Source of the DNA: Bacillota bacterium
GTDB lineage: Bacteria > Bacillota > Clostridia > Peptostreptococcales > Anaerovoracaceae
Assembly (NCBI GenBank): GCA_017619985.1
Contig: JAFZRG010000080.1
Location: forward strand, 1 to 13,410
Direction of reading: 5' to 3'
Length of the DNA: 13,410 bases
The notes under the pieces were generated by a model. The model had not been told where the DNA came from. It worked only from the letters and a program-made list of their open reading frames with translations, and did no database searches. Positions 1-7,099 of this stretch are shown here, piece by piece. Made by a program: the position numbers and the translations under genes. How positions within the stretch are numbered: position 1 is the stretch's first letter; each line of letters opens with the position of its first letter.

Positions 1-591
1 CGCGCGGAGCACGTCGGCTACGTGATGCAGAACCCGAACCAGATGATCTCCAAGGTGTTCATCAAGGACGAAGTCGGGCTCGGCCTCGCATTGCGCAGCC
101 GTCCGCAGGAAGAGATCGATGCCGCCGTGGACGGCGCGCTGAAGATCTGCAGCCTTTCCCCCTTCGTGGACTGGCCCATCTCCGCGCTGAGCTATGGCCA
201 GAAGAAGCGGGTCACGATCGCGGCCATCCTTTCGCTGCATCCGGATATGATCATGCTGGACGAACCGACTGCGGGACAGGACTTCCGCCGCTATACGGAG
301 ATCATGGAATTCCTCGAAGAGCTGAACCGCTCCGGGGTCACCGTGCTGCTCATCACGCACGACATGCACCTGATGCTCGAGTACTGCGACCGGGCGCTCG
401 TCTTCTCCGACGGGAAACTGCTCGCGGATGACAGTCCCGCGGCCGTGCTGAGCGATCCGGACCTCATCAGGGCGGCCAGCCTGAAGAAGACGTCCCTCTA
501 CGATCTCGCGGGACTGTGCGGCATCGCGGATCCGAAGGAGTTCACCGCACGCTTTATCGACTGCGACAGAAAGGTAAGGCGGGGCTTATGA
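1..591 (+). CDS. ecfA: ECF transporter ATP-binding protein, C-terminal part (5' end outside window)
   Basis: This is the ATPase that powers an energy-coupling-factor (ECF) importer; it binds the cytoplasmic side of EcfT. The reading frame is open from base 1, so the Walker A motif lies upstream of the window. Visible in order are a Q-loop (GYVMQNPNQM, near the left edge), an ABC signature LSYGQKKR (a variant of LSGGQ), Walker B with catalytic Glu (MIMLDEPTAGQD) and the H-loop LLITHD. The LSYGQKKRVTIA and DEPTAGQD wording, and a tail after the ABC fold ending in a DLAGLCGI...F...FI-type stretch, resemble the second ABC half of YkoD-like double ATPases, so the full gene may encode two fused ABC domains (inference). 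The stop codon overlaps the next start (ATGA), typical of a translationally coupled ATPase-EcfT pair. The substrate cannot be inferred because no S-component is in view. Confidence 0.9.
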   Translation, partial: RAEHVGYVMQNPNQMISKVFIKDEVGLGLALRSRPQEEIDAAVDGALKICSLSPFVDWPISALSYGQKKRVTIAAILSLHPDMIMLDEPTAGQDFRRYTEIMEFLEELNRSGVTVLLITHDMHLMLEYCDRALVFSDGKLLADDSPAAVLSDPDLIRAASLKKTSLYDLAGLCGIADPKEFTARFIDCDRKVRRGL

Positions 592-1418
592 TGAACATCT
601 TCAACTACATCGACAGAAAGTCCCCGGTCCACGCCATGACGGGCGCAGCCAAACTCGTCTGCCTGCTCTTATGGTCGTTCGGCGCCATGTCGAGCTTCGA
701 TCCGCGTTTCCTGTTCGCGCTGTTCGTGGTCGCGCTCATCCTGTTCAAGATCTCGAAGATCAAGGTCGCGGACATCCGCTTCATGCTCGGATTCACGCTC
801 GTGTTCTGCATCCTGAACAACCTGCTGATCTTCCTGTTCTCGCCCATGCACGGCACGGAGATCTACGGCACGTGCCACGAGGTCTTCCACATCGCGGGGC
901 GCTACACCGTGACCCAGGAGCAGCTGCTGTACCATCTGAACGTCTTTCTGAAGTATCTGGCGACGATCCCCATCGTGCTGCTGTTCGTGACCACGACGGA
1001 TCCGAGCGAATTCGCGTCCTCGCTCAACCGCATCGGCGTGAATTACAAGATCGCCTATTCGGTCTCGCTGGCGCTGCGCTACATCCCGGACATCCAGAGA
1101 GAGTACCACGACATCACGCTCTCGCTGCAGGCGAGGGGCATCGAGATGTCGAAGAAGGCATCTCTCGGCGCGCGCCTGAAGACCGCGTCGGGCACGCTCG
1201 TACCGCTGATCCTGTCGAGCATGGACCGCATCGAGGTCATCTCGAACGCCATGGAACTGCGCAGTTTCGGCAAAAATAAAAAACGCACCTGGTACCGGGA
1301 CCGTAAGTTCACGGCCTGGGATTTCGGTGCGATGCTGCTGGGGCTGGCGGTGCTGCTGATCTCGATCTGGCTGACCAGCTTCGTCAATCGCAGCAGATAT
1401 TACAATCCGTTTATTTAG
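588..1418 (+). CDS. ecfT: ECF transporter transmembrane protein EcfT (YkoC-like)
   Basis: This is the membrane scaffold of an ECF importer; it couples ATP hydrolysis to the substrate-binding S subunit. About 276 residues is normal for EcfT. Hydrophobic segments lie around residues 20-60 (two), 65-85, 115-140 and 245-265. The coupling helices carry the family's two short motifs: ARG at residues 182-184 (LSLQARGIE), and a diverged second one at about 221-228 (AMELRSFG instead of A..ARG). Two ATG codons stand in tandem at 588 and 591; the first overlaps the ATPase stop as ATGA and has a purine-rich AAGGCGGGG just upstream, so 588 is chosen, though 591 is equally possible. The 3' end overlaps the convergent minus-strand gene by 8 bases, and no terminator is visible between them. 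Confidence 0.9.
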   Translation: MMNIFNYIDRKSPVHAMTGAAKLVCLLLWSFGAMSSFDPRFLFALFVVALILFKISKIKVADIRFMLGFTLVFCILNNLLIFLFSPMHGTEIYGTCHEVFHIAGRYTVTQEQLLYHLNVFLKYLATIPIVLLFVTTTDPSEFASSLNRIGVNYKIAYSVSLALRYIPDIQREYHDITLSLQARGIEMSKKASLGARLKTASGTLVPLILSSMDRIEVISNAMELRSFGKNKKRTWYRDRKFTAWDFGAMLLGLAVLLISIWLTSFVNRSRYYNPFI

Positions 1419-2055
1419 TCTTTTTCCTGCCGGCGGTCAGATAGACGGCAACGAAAGCCGCAAGCAGAGCGCCGATCAGGATGGCGCAGTTGCGGAAGAA
1501 CGTTTCGGGCATCACGAGGATGATCTGATCGGTCTTCGCATTGAACACCCAGTTCGTCTTGCCCGGGAAAAAGATCCTGTGGAACAGGGTGAAGGCGCGG
1601 TCGAAATCGCTCGCCATGAAGAGGCCGAAGCCGCCGAACACGGCGATGATGCCAAGTCCCGCCCAAAAGGAAGGACCGCGGCCTGCCAATCGCGCAGGCT
1701 GCGTTTTTTTATGGCGGAAAAGGAGGAAGGCTGCGAGCAGGGCGACGCCGGTGATGGCGAAGATCCAAAGGTCCAGATGGAAAAGGAGTTTACAGTCCGC
1801 AAAATGGCTTTTGCCCGATTCGGACCAGGCCAGATCGCCCGTTTTGAACGCCGCGTCTTTCAGCAGGAAATCCATCACGTCGTCGAAGGCTTCCCGGATC
1901 TGTTCGTGGGTCCAGCCCGTCTTTTCAGGCATGTGCAGACCTTCGATGTGGGCATAGTAAAACGGCCGGCACAAGATCGGTGCGGCAACGGACGCGCTGA
2001 CGGCGAACAGCGCCAGCAGCAGGGCTATGAAGATGGAAAGGGATCTGCTTTTCAT
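1411..2055 (-). CDS. TIGR01906 / DUF1461 family integral membrane protein
   Basis: A 214-residue membrane protein of unknown function. It has an N-terminal hydrophobic segment (about residues 6-28), further membrane segments at about 92-112 and 130-150, and one near the C terminus at about 187-208. The diagnostic family pattern is present: FHRIFFPGKTNWVF, then an Asp and a run ending MPETFF, which matches the FH..FFp...W.F / D.LI..(Y/M)PE.FF signature of DUF1461 proteins. An amphipathic loop of about 60 residues (YYAHIEGLHMPEKTGW onward) follows the first membrane segment and is typical. It begins one base after the stop of the upstream minus-strand gene, so the two are probably co-transcribed and translationally coupled; the Shine-Dalgarno site is weak. 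The family is common in Bacillota, but I know of no established function. Confidence 0.85.
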   Translation of the reverse strand: MKSRSLSIFIALLLALFAVSASVAAPILCRPFYYAHIEGLHMPEKTGWTHEQIREAFDDVMDFLLKDAAFKTGDLAWSESGKSHFADCKLLFHLDLWIFAITGVALLAAFLLFRHKKTQPARLAGRGPSFWAGLGIIAVFGGFGLFMASDFDRAFTLFHRIFFPGKTNWVFNAKTDQIILVMPETFFRNCAILIGALLAAFVAVYLTAGRKKTK

Positions 2056-2056
2056 A

Positions 2057-2677
2057 TTATTTATCCGTATAGACAGACGTGCGGATCAGCACCTGCCCGG
2101 GTAGGTAAAACGCCCACATGGCGAGCTCCGCAAAGCGCTGCAGGGCAGGTCCGCCGGTTCCCGGCATGTTGTGCAGCCCGACGCAGAGGTCGCAGCAGAA
2201 GAACAGCGCGAGACCTGCGGCGAACAGGATCCATTTGTTTTCACCGGTCCGTTTCGCCAGGAGGCAGGCCCGCAAGAGGTTGACCGCGAACAGCGCGATA
2301 TACGAGGCGGCGAGGGCCTCCGTAAGGCCGAACCCGTAACTGGTACAGGCAGTTAGGCCCGCGGCGGCCGGCAGCAGGAACGACAGCAGCGCTCCGTTTC
2401 CGCGGCTTTCTTTCTGCAGTCTTGCGGCGTACAGGATCTGCACGCCGAGGAAGCAGAGGACGCCTGCCGCGTACCAGCGGTCCAGCACCAGCAGGAATAC
2501 GTCCGCGATCAGGGTCAGAAGGAGCGCGAAGCTGACAGTTTTCTCACGAAAATCAAGAACAGATAAGGTCAATAACAGAATGGAGACAAATTTTATCGGC
2601 GTTGAGTTGCCGATGCCGAATATATCCATTCCTAAAAATGTGAGATATAAAATTGTTTCGGTTACGATCAGCTTCAT
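2057..2677 (-). CDS. Polytopic membrane protein, YhhN/TMEM86 (lysoplasmalogenase)-like
   Basis: A roughly 206-residue protein that is mostly hydrophobic, with seven or eight predicted membrane helices. The resemblance to the YhhN/TMEM86 family is in the layout and short motifs: an acidic residue inside a helix (LIADVFLLVLD), a following helix ending GVQILYA, a second in-membrane Asp (FFCCDLCVGLHN) and a last helix ending FYLPGQVLI. In YhhN proteins the segment matching QILYA usually carries a His, which is a Gln here, so the enzymatic label (vinyl ether hydrolysis of lysoplasmalogens) is tentative. Two starts are possible: ATG at 2677 has an AGAGG 11 bases upstream, while ATG at 2686 would have the same site only 2 bases away, so 2677 is preferred. 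It is first in a two-gene minus-strand unit with the DUF1461 gene and diverges from the acyl-CoA reductase. Confidence 0.6.
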   Translation of the reverse strand: MKLIVTETILYLTFLGMDIFGIGNSTPIKFVSILLLTLSVLDFREKTVSFALLLTLIADVFLLVLDRWYAAGVLCFLGVQILYAARLQKESRGNGALLSFLLPAAAGLTACTSYGFGLTEALAASYIALFAVNLLRACLLAKRTGENKWILFAAGLALFFCCDLCVGLHNMPGTGGPALQRFAELAMWAFYLPGQVLIRTSVYTDK

Positions 2678-2705
2678 GATGCGCATTGCCTCTGCTGCTC
2701 ACATT

Positions 2706-2732
2706 TTAACACAGTTTCGTTTATAGTATAAT
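2706..2732 (+). promoter_or_regulatory. Candidate sigma-70 type promoter for the acyl-CoA reductase/TIR unit
   Basis: A perfect TATAAT (2727-2732) is preceded by TTAACA (2706-2711, one mismatch to TTGACA) with a short 15-base spacer. It lies in an AT-rich gap between divergent genes, about 40 bases before the ATG at 2774, leaving room for a short leader with the ribosome binding site. No clear promoter was picked out for the divergent minus-strand genes in the same gap. Confidence 0.45.
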
Positions 2733-2756
2733 AACTATAACTAACCATGAAAATTT

Positions 2757-2763
2757 GAGGAGG
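2757..2763 (+). promoter_or_regulatory. Strong ribosome binding site deciding the start at 2774
   Basis: GAGGAGG lies 10 bases before ATG 2774. An in-frame TTG at 2765 would extend the protein by three residues but sits only one base after this site, too close for initiation, so the ATG is taken as the start. Confidence 0.75.
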
Positions 2764-2773
2764 TTTGTGCCCG

Positions 2774-3991
2774 ATGGATACGAAGGAACTGAAGGAATTG
2801 CGGAAGAAACTGCACAAGACGCTGACGGGTCCGGCATTGCCTGTGGAAGCGGTGATCGACGCAGTGGACATCCTGGTCCGCGAGATGCAGAGCGGCGTAT
2901 ACAGCGATCTGCTGGACCAGTACGATCTGACCGATTATCCTGAAAGACTGTCCCTTACCGCGAAACAGCTCGGCCGCAGAACGCTGCAGAAGCGTCTGGA
3001 CGACGAATTGCCTGCTCTGACCGATACGGCGGAACTGACGCGCAAGATCGCGCCTCTGGGCGTGCTCCTGCACATCGCAGCCGGCAACACGGACGTATTC
3101 CCGTTCTTTACGGTGCTGGAAGGTCTGATCACCGGCAACATCAATATCGTTAAGCTGCCTTCCCACGACGGCGGCCTGACGGGGAAACTGGTCGAGATCC
3201 TCATCAACCTCGAGCCCAGACTCTCGGAATATATCTATCTCGTGGAAGTTCCCTCCTCGGATGTGGAAACGCTGAAGGCGCTGGCTGAGATGTCCAACGG
3301 CGTCGTGGTCTGGGGCGGCGACAAGGCGGTGCAGACGATCCGCAGCATCACGGAGCCTTATACGAGGGTCATCGAATGGGGCCACAAACTCAGCTTTGCC
3401 TATCTGGCCGGCGATTTCATGCACTGGAGCGTCGAGGAAGACCTGAAGGGCCTCGCGAAGCACATCTTCCGTTCGAAGCAGCTCCTCACCAGCAGCTGCC
3501 AGGTGATCTATCTCGATACGGACGATCCGGAGAAGCAGAAAGCGTTCTGCGAAAAGTTCCTGCCCATCCTGGAAGAGACGTTCGTAAAGGGGCTGTCCAG
3601 CGAAGGCATGATCGCCCAGGGCACGCTGAAGCGCTTCGCTTCCAGAACGGAAGAACGCGTTTCCCGGAAGGGTGAGACGGATTACAAGGCGGAGCACTGC
3701 ATCCTGACCGCCTGCGAAGACAAGGCTCTGGAAGGGTCCGGCCGCTTCGGGCACATGCTGGTCAAGCGGCTGCCGGAAGACGAGATTGTTTCGGTGCTGT
3801 CGCCCTACAACGGCTACCTGCAGACGGCGGGCGTCCTGGAACGCAGCGCGAAGATCCAGAACCTGCTGATCCGCGCAGGCGTCTGCCGGATCACGTCCGT
3901 TTCCGACATGTCCTCGCATTTCGACGGGGAGGCCCACGACGGCATGTTCCCGCTCGCGCAGTATACCAGGATCGTAGACATCCAGAAATAA
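2774..3991 (+). CDS. LuxC-like acyl-CoA reductase (aldehyde dehydrogenase superfamily)
   Basis: A 405-residue protein resembling the LuxC family (PF05893), which reduces acyl-CoA or acyl-protein thioesters to aldehydes with NADPH. Supporting blocks are APLGVLLHIAAGNTDVFPFF (about residues 97-116), with NIVKLPSHDGG following as the Rossmann nucleotide-binding region; the segment QLLTSSCQVIYLD (about 236-248) at the active-site loop; and a C-terminal AGVCRITSV...FDGEAHDG block matching the usual GV.R...DG ending. It is shorter than bioluminescence LuxC (about 480 residues) but similar to LuxC-like proteins of non-luminous anaerobes. The only cysteine in the active-site loop is C242, three residues after the position where I expect the LuxC nucleophile, which is Thr239 here by my alignment from memory. 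No LuxE-type acyl-protein synthetase is nearby. It is followed after 12 bases by the TIR gene, probably in one transcript. Family assignment is fairly sure; substrate is unknown. Confidence 0.8.
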   Translation: MDTKELKELRKKLHKTLTGPALPVEAVIDAVDILVREMQSGVYSDLLDQYDLTDYPERLSLTAKQLGRRTLQKRLDDELPALTDTAELTRKIAPLGVLLHIAAGNTDVFPFFTVLEGLITGNINIVKLPSHDGGLTGKLVEILINLEPRLSEYIYLVEVPSSDVETLKALAEMSNGVVVWGGDKAVQTIRSITEPYTRVIEWGHKLSFAYLAGDFMHWSVEEDLKGLAKHIFRSKQLLTSSCQVIYLDTDDPEKQKAFCEKFLPILEETFVKGLSSEGMIAQGTLKRFASRTEERVSRKGETDYKAEHCILTACEDKALEGSGRFGHMLVKRLPEDEIVSVLSPYNGYLQTAGVLERSAKIQNLLIRAGVCRITSVSDMSSHFDGEAHDGMFPLAQYTRIVDIQK

Positions 3992-4003
3992 GAGAAAGAA
4001 AAT

Positions 4004-6508
4004 ATGGAAGCGTATCAGTACAAGGCGTTTATTTCCTACCGGCATACCGCGCCGGACGAAACGATCGCGAAGAAGCTGCATACGCAGATCGAGACATTTG
4101 CCGTGCCCAGGGACCTTCAATCGTCCCTGGGCATTCGCAAAATGGGGAGAGTTTTCCGTGACCAGGAAGAGCTCCCTCTGTCGAAGGATCTGGGCAGCGA
4201 TATCCGCACCGCTCTGGAGCATTCCGAGTGGCTGATCGTCATCTGTTCGCCGCGGTACCTGGAATCGAAGTGGTGCAACGCGGAACTCGACTATTTCATC
4301 GAGCTCGGCAAGCGGGACCACATCCTTGCCGTCCTCGCGGACGGGGAACCCGAAGAGGCCTTTCCCGAACAGCTCCGCTTTATCGAACAGGACGGGAAAA
4401 GAGTGGAACTGGAGCCGCTGGCCGCGGACGTGCGCGGCGCAAACATCAGCGAATCCCTGAAGAAGCTGGGCAATGAAAAGCTGCGCATCCTCGCGCCGAT
4501 GCTCGGGGTCAACTACGACCATCTGCGGCAGCGGGCGAGACGGCGCAGGAACCGCATCATCGCGGGGACTGCGGCGGCCTGCTTTGCGCTGCTTTCGGGC
4601 TTCCTGGCCTATGCGGTCGCGAAGAACGTGCAGATCACGAAGCAGAGAAATCTGGCGCTGGACAACCAGATGCAGCTGCTCGTGGAGCAGGCGAACCTGG
4701 CTTCGGCGGACGGCAGCAAACTGCTGGCGGTCACGCGGCTGCTGCAGGCGGAAGAGGTGCGCGGGCAGGTGGGACCCGCCAACGACCGCGCGTTCAAGGC
4801 CGGCCTGGAATATGCGCTCTACAACACCGCGTTCGAATCCGTCCTGACGATCGACAACGACAGCCGTTCGTTCGGCTCGCTCGTCTTCTCCCACGACGAC
4901 CGGTACCTGCTGGGGATCACGAACCTGAATTCCGCGGCGCTCATCGACGCCATGACGGGAAAGATCCTCTATATGGTGTCGCGCAGCGATACCGGGGAAC
5001 TGGACAGCGTGGGCTTTACCGCGGACGACCGCTATTTCTACATGGTGGATTCCTGGTACGGCTTCGTCAGCATGTACGACGTGCAGACCGGGGAACCGTA
5101 CCGGCAGTACGACGCCTCGGACGGCATGGCGTGGAACATCGGCGAGAAGGTGTTCGCGCTGTCGGACGGCAAGCTCCTGATCGTCAAGCGGCAGGCCATG
5201 GATCTGTGGGATTACGAGAAAGACGAGGCGACGGAGATCCTGCCCTGCGGCGACGGCGCGTTCGAGGGATATACCCAGCCGTTCATCGTGGATCTGTCGC
5301 CGGACGAGAAGTCGGTTCTGGTCGGGTCGCACGGATACGGCTGCGGCATGAAGATCCTTTCCCTCGACGGCAAAACGGAAGTTCCGCTGGAATTCGACGC
5401 GGCAAGAGGGTACGGAGACGTTCATTTCTGCGGGGACGGCAGCCGCGTGACCGCTGAATCCGCGGGGCAATGCTGTGTCTGGGACGCTTCGACGGGAAAG
5501 ATGATCCTCCTGCACGACCTCGGCACCTGGGCGAACACGAATTACGTGCTGCCCAACTACGACGGCAGCGTGATCCTGGTGATGAATTCCGGCTATCTCG
5601 GCGCGGTCGAAACGGATACGGGCCGGGTGCTCTGGGAGAAGACCGCGGATTCCAATATCGTGACGGAAGCGGTCCTTTCGCCCAACGGCAAATACGTCAG
5701 CGCCAGCGGCGGCATCGACGGGATCTTCGACATCCGGACAGGAGAGACGCTCTGCGAAAGTCCGGGAGCGCTGTTCTCCAACGATTCGACCAAGGTCCTG
5801 ATCGGTTCTTTCGGCAGTTCCCCGGCGCTGCTCGCCACGCCGGAAGCCTCCACGGCGAGCCGCGTGGACAGTTTCAGTGAGGAACTCTATGAACCACCGC
5901 GCTTTACGGAGCCGGACGGCATGATCTACATAGAACTGCGGCATAACCCGGGCGACTTCTATTCCACGCCGCCGGGCAACGCGAACCGCCAATCCGCCGT
6001 CTATACCGATCCGGATCTGAAATACGCCGTCCAGACGCACTATGACGGCTATATCGAGACGTTCGACATCTCCGATCCGGAGAACGCGAAGGCGCTCTGG
6101 ACGCTCGGCGAACACTGCTTCAACTCGGTCACGGACGTGACGTTCGCCGGCGACCTGATGGCGTCCTGCGGCGGCTTCGACCCCCGCTGCGTGCTGTTCG
6201 ACCTGTCGACGGGGCAGATCGAGCATGTACTGCTGGGGAACGGCTACTGCTGGGGCTGCGAGTTCTCGCCGGACGGTTCGAAGATCATCCTGCTGTGCAT
6301 GCCGGACCGCAGCGAAGCCTACGTGTATTCCACGGAGAGCGGCAGCCTGCTGTACCGTTTCGACGCGGACGAAGGCAAGAGTTTCAAAACGATAGGATTC
6401 ACCACGGACGGACGCAAAGCTGTCGCGGTCATGGAAGACGGCAGCGCCTGGGTCGGCACGCTGTATCCGACGATCGAGGAACTGGTGGAAGAGGCGAGGA
6501 ACCGGTAG
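4004..6508 (+). CDS. TIR domain - transmembrane - beta-propeller (WD40-like) protein
   Basis: An 834-residue predicted membrane receptor. Residues 6-140 form a TIR domain: YKAFISYRH (strand A), FRDQEELPLSKDLG (51-64, BB-loop region) and SKWCNAEL with the W90-x-x-x-E94 motif that holds the catalytic Glu of TIR NADases. A basic stretch (RQRARRRRNR, to 184) precedes one membrane helix (185-206), so by the positive-inside rule TIR faces the cytoplasm and the rest lies outside. Residues 207-275 are helical (QRNLALDNQ..., ending GLEYALYNT), like the spacer found before WD40 repeats in nSTAND-type sensors. From about 280 to the end there are eight to ten propeller-like repeats with patterns such as FSHDDRYLL, LSPNGKYV, CEFSPDGSKI and [VF]-D-x-x-T-G. 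The tail YPTIEELVEEARNR is typical of such propeller proteins. The start has only a weak site (GAGAAAG). Base composition resembles neighbouring genes. Whether it signals through NAD+ cleavage or only as a scaffold cannot be seen. Confidence 0.88.
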   Translation: MEAYQYKAFISYRHTAPDETIAKKLHTQIETFAVPRDLQSSLGIRKMGRVFRDQEELPLSKDLGSDIRTALEHSEWLIVICSPRYLESKWCNAELDYFIELGKRDHILAVLADGEPEEAFPEQLRFIEQDGKRVELEPLAADVRGANISESLKKLGNEKLRILAPMLGVNYDHLRQRARRRRNRIIAGTAAACFALLSGFLAYAVAKNVQITKQRNLALDNQMQLLVEQANLASADGSKLLAVTRLLQAEEVRGQVGPANDRAFKAGLEYALYNTAFESVLTIDNDSRSFGSLVFSHDDRYLLGITNLNSAALIDAMTGKILYMVSRSDTGELDSVGFTADDRYFYMVDSWYGFVSMYDVQTGEPYRQYDASDGMAWNIGEKVFALSDGKLLIVKRQAMDLWDYEKDEATEILPCGDGAFEGYTQPFIVDLSPDEKSVLVGSHGYGCGMKILSLDGKTEVPLEFDAARGYGDVHFCGDGSRVTAESAGQCCVWDASTGKMILLHDLGTWANTNYVLPNYDGSVILVMNSGYLGAVETDTGRVLWEKTADSNIVTEAVLSPNGKYVSASGGIDGIFDIRTGETLCESPGALFSNDSTKVLIGSFGSSPALLATPEASTASRVDSFSEELYEPPRFTEPDGMIYIELRHNPGDFYSTPPGNANRQSAVYTDPDLKYAVQTHYDGYIETFDISDPENAKALWTLGEHCFNSVTDVTFAGDLMASCGGFDPRCVLFDLSTGQIEHVLLGNGYCWGCEFSPDGSKIILLCMPDRSEAYVYSTESGSLLYRFDADEGKSFKTIGFTTDGRKAVAVMEDGSAWVGTLYPTIEELVEEARNR
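4105..4132 (+). repeat. Perfect 10-base inverted repeat inside the TIR coding region
   Basis: GCCCAGGGAC (4105-4114) and GTCCCTGGGC (4123-4132) are exact reverse complements separated by 8 bases, about 100 bases into the TIR gene. It would form a strong mRNA hairpin. It has no T-run, so it is not an intrinsic terminator; it may simply result from the coded residues VPRDLQSSLG. Confidence 0.7.
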
Positions 6509-6530
6509 ACCGTTCAGAAAAACAAAAAGA

Positions 6531-6555
6531 AAAAACAGGGCTAAGCCCTGTTTTT
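6531..6555. terminator. Bidirectional intrinsic terminator between the TIR gene and tRNA-Ser
   Basis: A stem AAAAACAGGGC / GCCCTGTTTTT with a 3-base loop (TAA) stands 22 bases after the TIR stop. Read on plus it ends in TTTTTCTTT; on minus it also ends in a T-rich run, so it can stop both the TIR transcript and the tRNA transcript coming the other way. Confidence 0.85.
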
Positions 6556-6561
6556 CTTTGT

Positions 6562-6649
6562 TGGCGGACGACATGGGACTCGAACCCACGAGGCCTTTCA
6601 GCCCTACTCGCTTTCCAGGCGAGCTCCTTAGCCACTCGGTCAATCGTCC
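6562..6649 (-). tRNA. tRNA-Ser, anticodon GGA
   Basis: This gene reads as an 88-base tRNA including an encoded CCA. Acceptor strands GGACGAT and GTCGTCC pair (last pair G-U), followed by discriminator G and CCA. The anticodon stem CTCGC/GCGAG encloses the loop CTGGAAA, giving anticodon GGA, which reads UCC and UCU. A long variable arm (GGGCT-GAAA-GGCCT) marks a class II tRNA, as expected for serine, and the T arm has GGTTCGAATCC. It stands alone, convergent with the TIR gene and divergent from the TSCPD gene. Confidence 0.95.
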
Positions 6650-6687
6650 GTGCTAAATCCTTTGCCATATTGATATCGCCTGAATAT

Positions 6688-6714
6688 ATTATAACATCGA
6701 CGGCAAAAAAGCAA
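6688..6714 (-). promoter_or_regulatory. Candidate promoter of tRNA-Ser
   Basis: On the minus strand a perfect TATAAT (6688-6693) lies about 40 bases before the mature tRNA 5' end, which leaves a leader of about 30 bases for RNase P to remove. TTGCTT (6709-6714) is a possible -35 element, with a short 15-base spacer. Confidence 0.55.
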
Positions 6715-6718
6715 GCGG

Positions 6719-6747
6719 TTTATTTTGCTTTTGATTTGTAGTATACT
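6719..6747 (+). promoter_or_regulatory. Candidate promoter for the TSCPD-to-nitroreductase gene run
   Basis: TATACT (6742-6747, one mismatch to the -10 consensus) is preceded at 17 bases by a poor -35 match TTTATT (6719-6724). It lies about 50 bases before ATG 6798 and is back-to-back with the tRNA promoter. The weak -35 suggests either low basal activity or help from an activator (inference). Confidence 0.4.
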
Positions 6748-6797
6748 TTTTGTGCTGAAATCGCAGGCTGAAACATAAGAGAAAGAGAGTCAGAAAC

Positions 6798-7055
6798 ATG
6801 AAGTACACCTATAAAACCTTCGGCACCTGCTCCACGCAGATCAACTTCGACCTCACCGACGGCAAAGTCAGCGACGTATCGTTCGTCCGCGGCTGCGACG
6901 GCAATCTGAAGGCCATCGGCAAGCTCGTGGAGGGTCACGACGCGAAGGAGATCATCGGTATCCTGAAGGGCAACACGTGCGGCTACAAGAGCACGTCCTG
7001 CGCGGACCAGCTGGCGATCGCCCTCGAGCAGGCCCTGGCGGAACAGGCGCAGTAA
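6798..7055 (+). CDS. TIGR03905 family TSCPD domain-containing protein
   Basis: An 85-residue protein matching the small stand-alone TSCPD family. The domain takes its name from a short Cys-containing motif that in ribonucleotide reductases and related proteins ends the chain; here it reads TSCADQLA. Four cysteines stand in recognisable places: GTCST (near residue 11), RGCDGN (about 33) and NTCGYKSTSC (about 56 and 62). This spacing suggests metal binding or a redox pair, but the family has no established function. It starts with ATG after a purine-rich stretch (AAGAGAAAGAGAG) rather than a classical Shine-Dalgarno site. It is the first gene of the plus-strand run, separated from the phosphoribosyltransferase by a hairpin that may reduce readthrough. 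Confidence 0.9.
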   Translation: MKYTYKTFGTCSTQINFDLTDGKVSDVSFVRGCDGNLKAIGKLVEGHDAKEIIGILKGNTCGYKSTSCADQLAIALEQALAEQAQ

Positions 7056-7068
7056 TTTCCAGTCCATC

Positions 7069-7099
7069 AAGGGCGGCTTTGTGCTGCCCTTTTCCTTTT
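7069..7099 (+). terminator. Weak terminator or attenuator after the TSCPD gene
   Basis: The arms AAGGGCGGC (7069-7077) and GCTGCCCTT (7083-7091) pair over nine bases (one G-U) around a 5-base loop and run into TTTTCCTTTT. The interrupted T-run suggests partial termination. As I see no separate promoter before the next gene, some readthrough is probably needed for its expression. Confidence 0.6.

Noticed and set aside
2765..2773. TTG start for the acyl-CoA reductase
   Set aside because: It is one base after the GAGGAGG site, too close for initiation; ATG 2774 has good spacing.
2741..6643. A 1300-codon open frame on the minus strand
   Set aside because: It lies exactly opposite the acyl-CoA reductase and TIR genes, is Arg/Val/Gln-rich without recognisable motifs, and starts inside tRNA-Ser. 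It is a by-product of GC-rich codon use on the other strand.
6508..6649. tRNA-Ser as an attachment site for an island carrying the TIR gene
   Set aside because: The TIR gene lies on the tRNA 3' side, but no integrase, no repeated tRNA 3' end and no composition shift were seen in the window.
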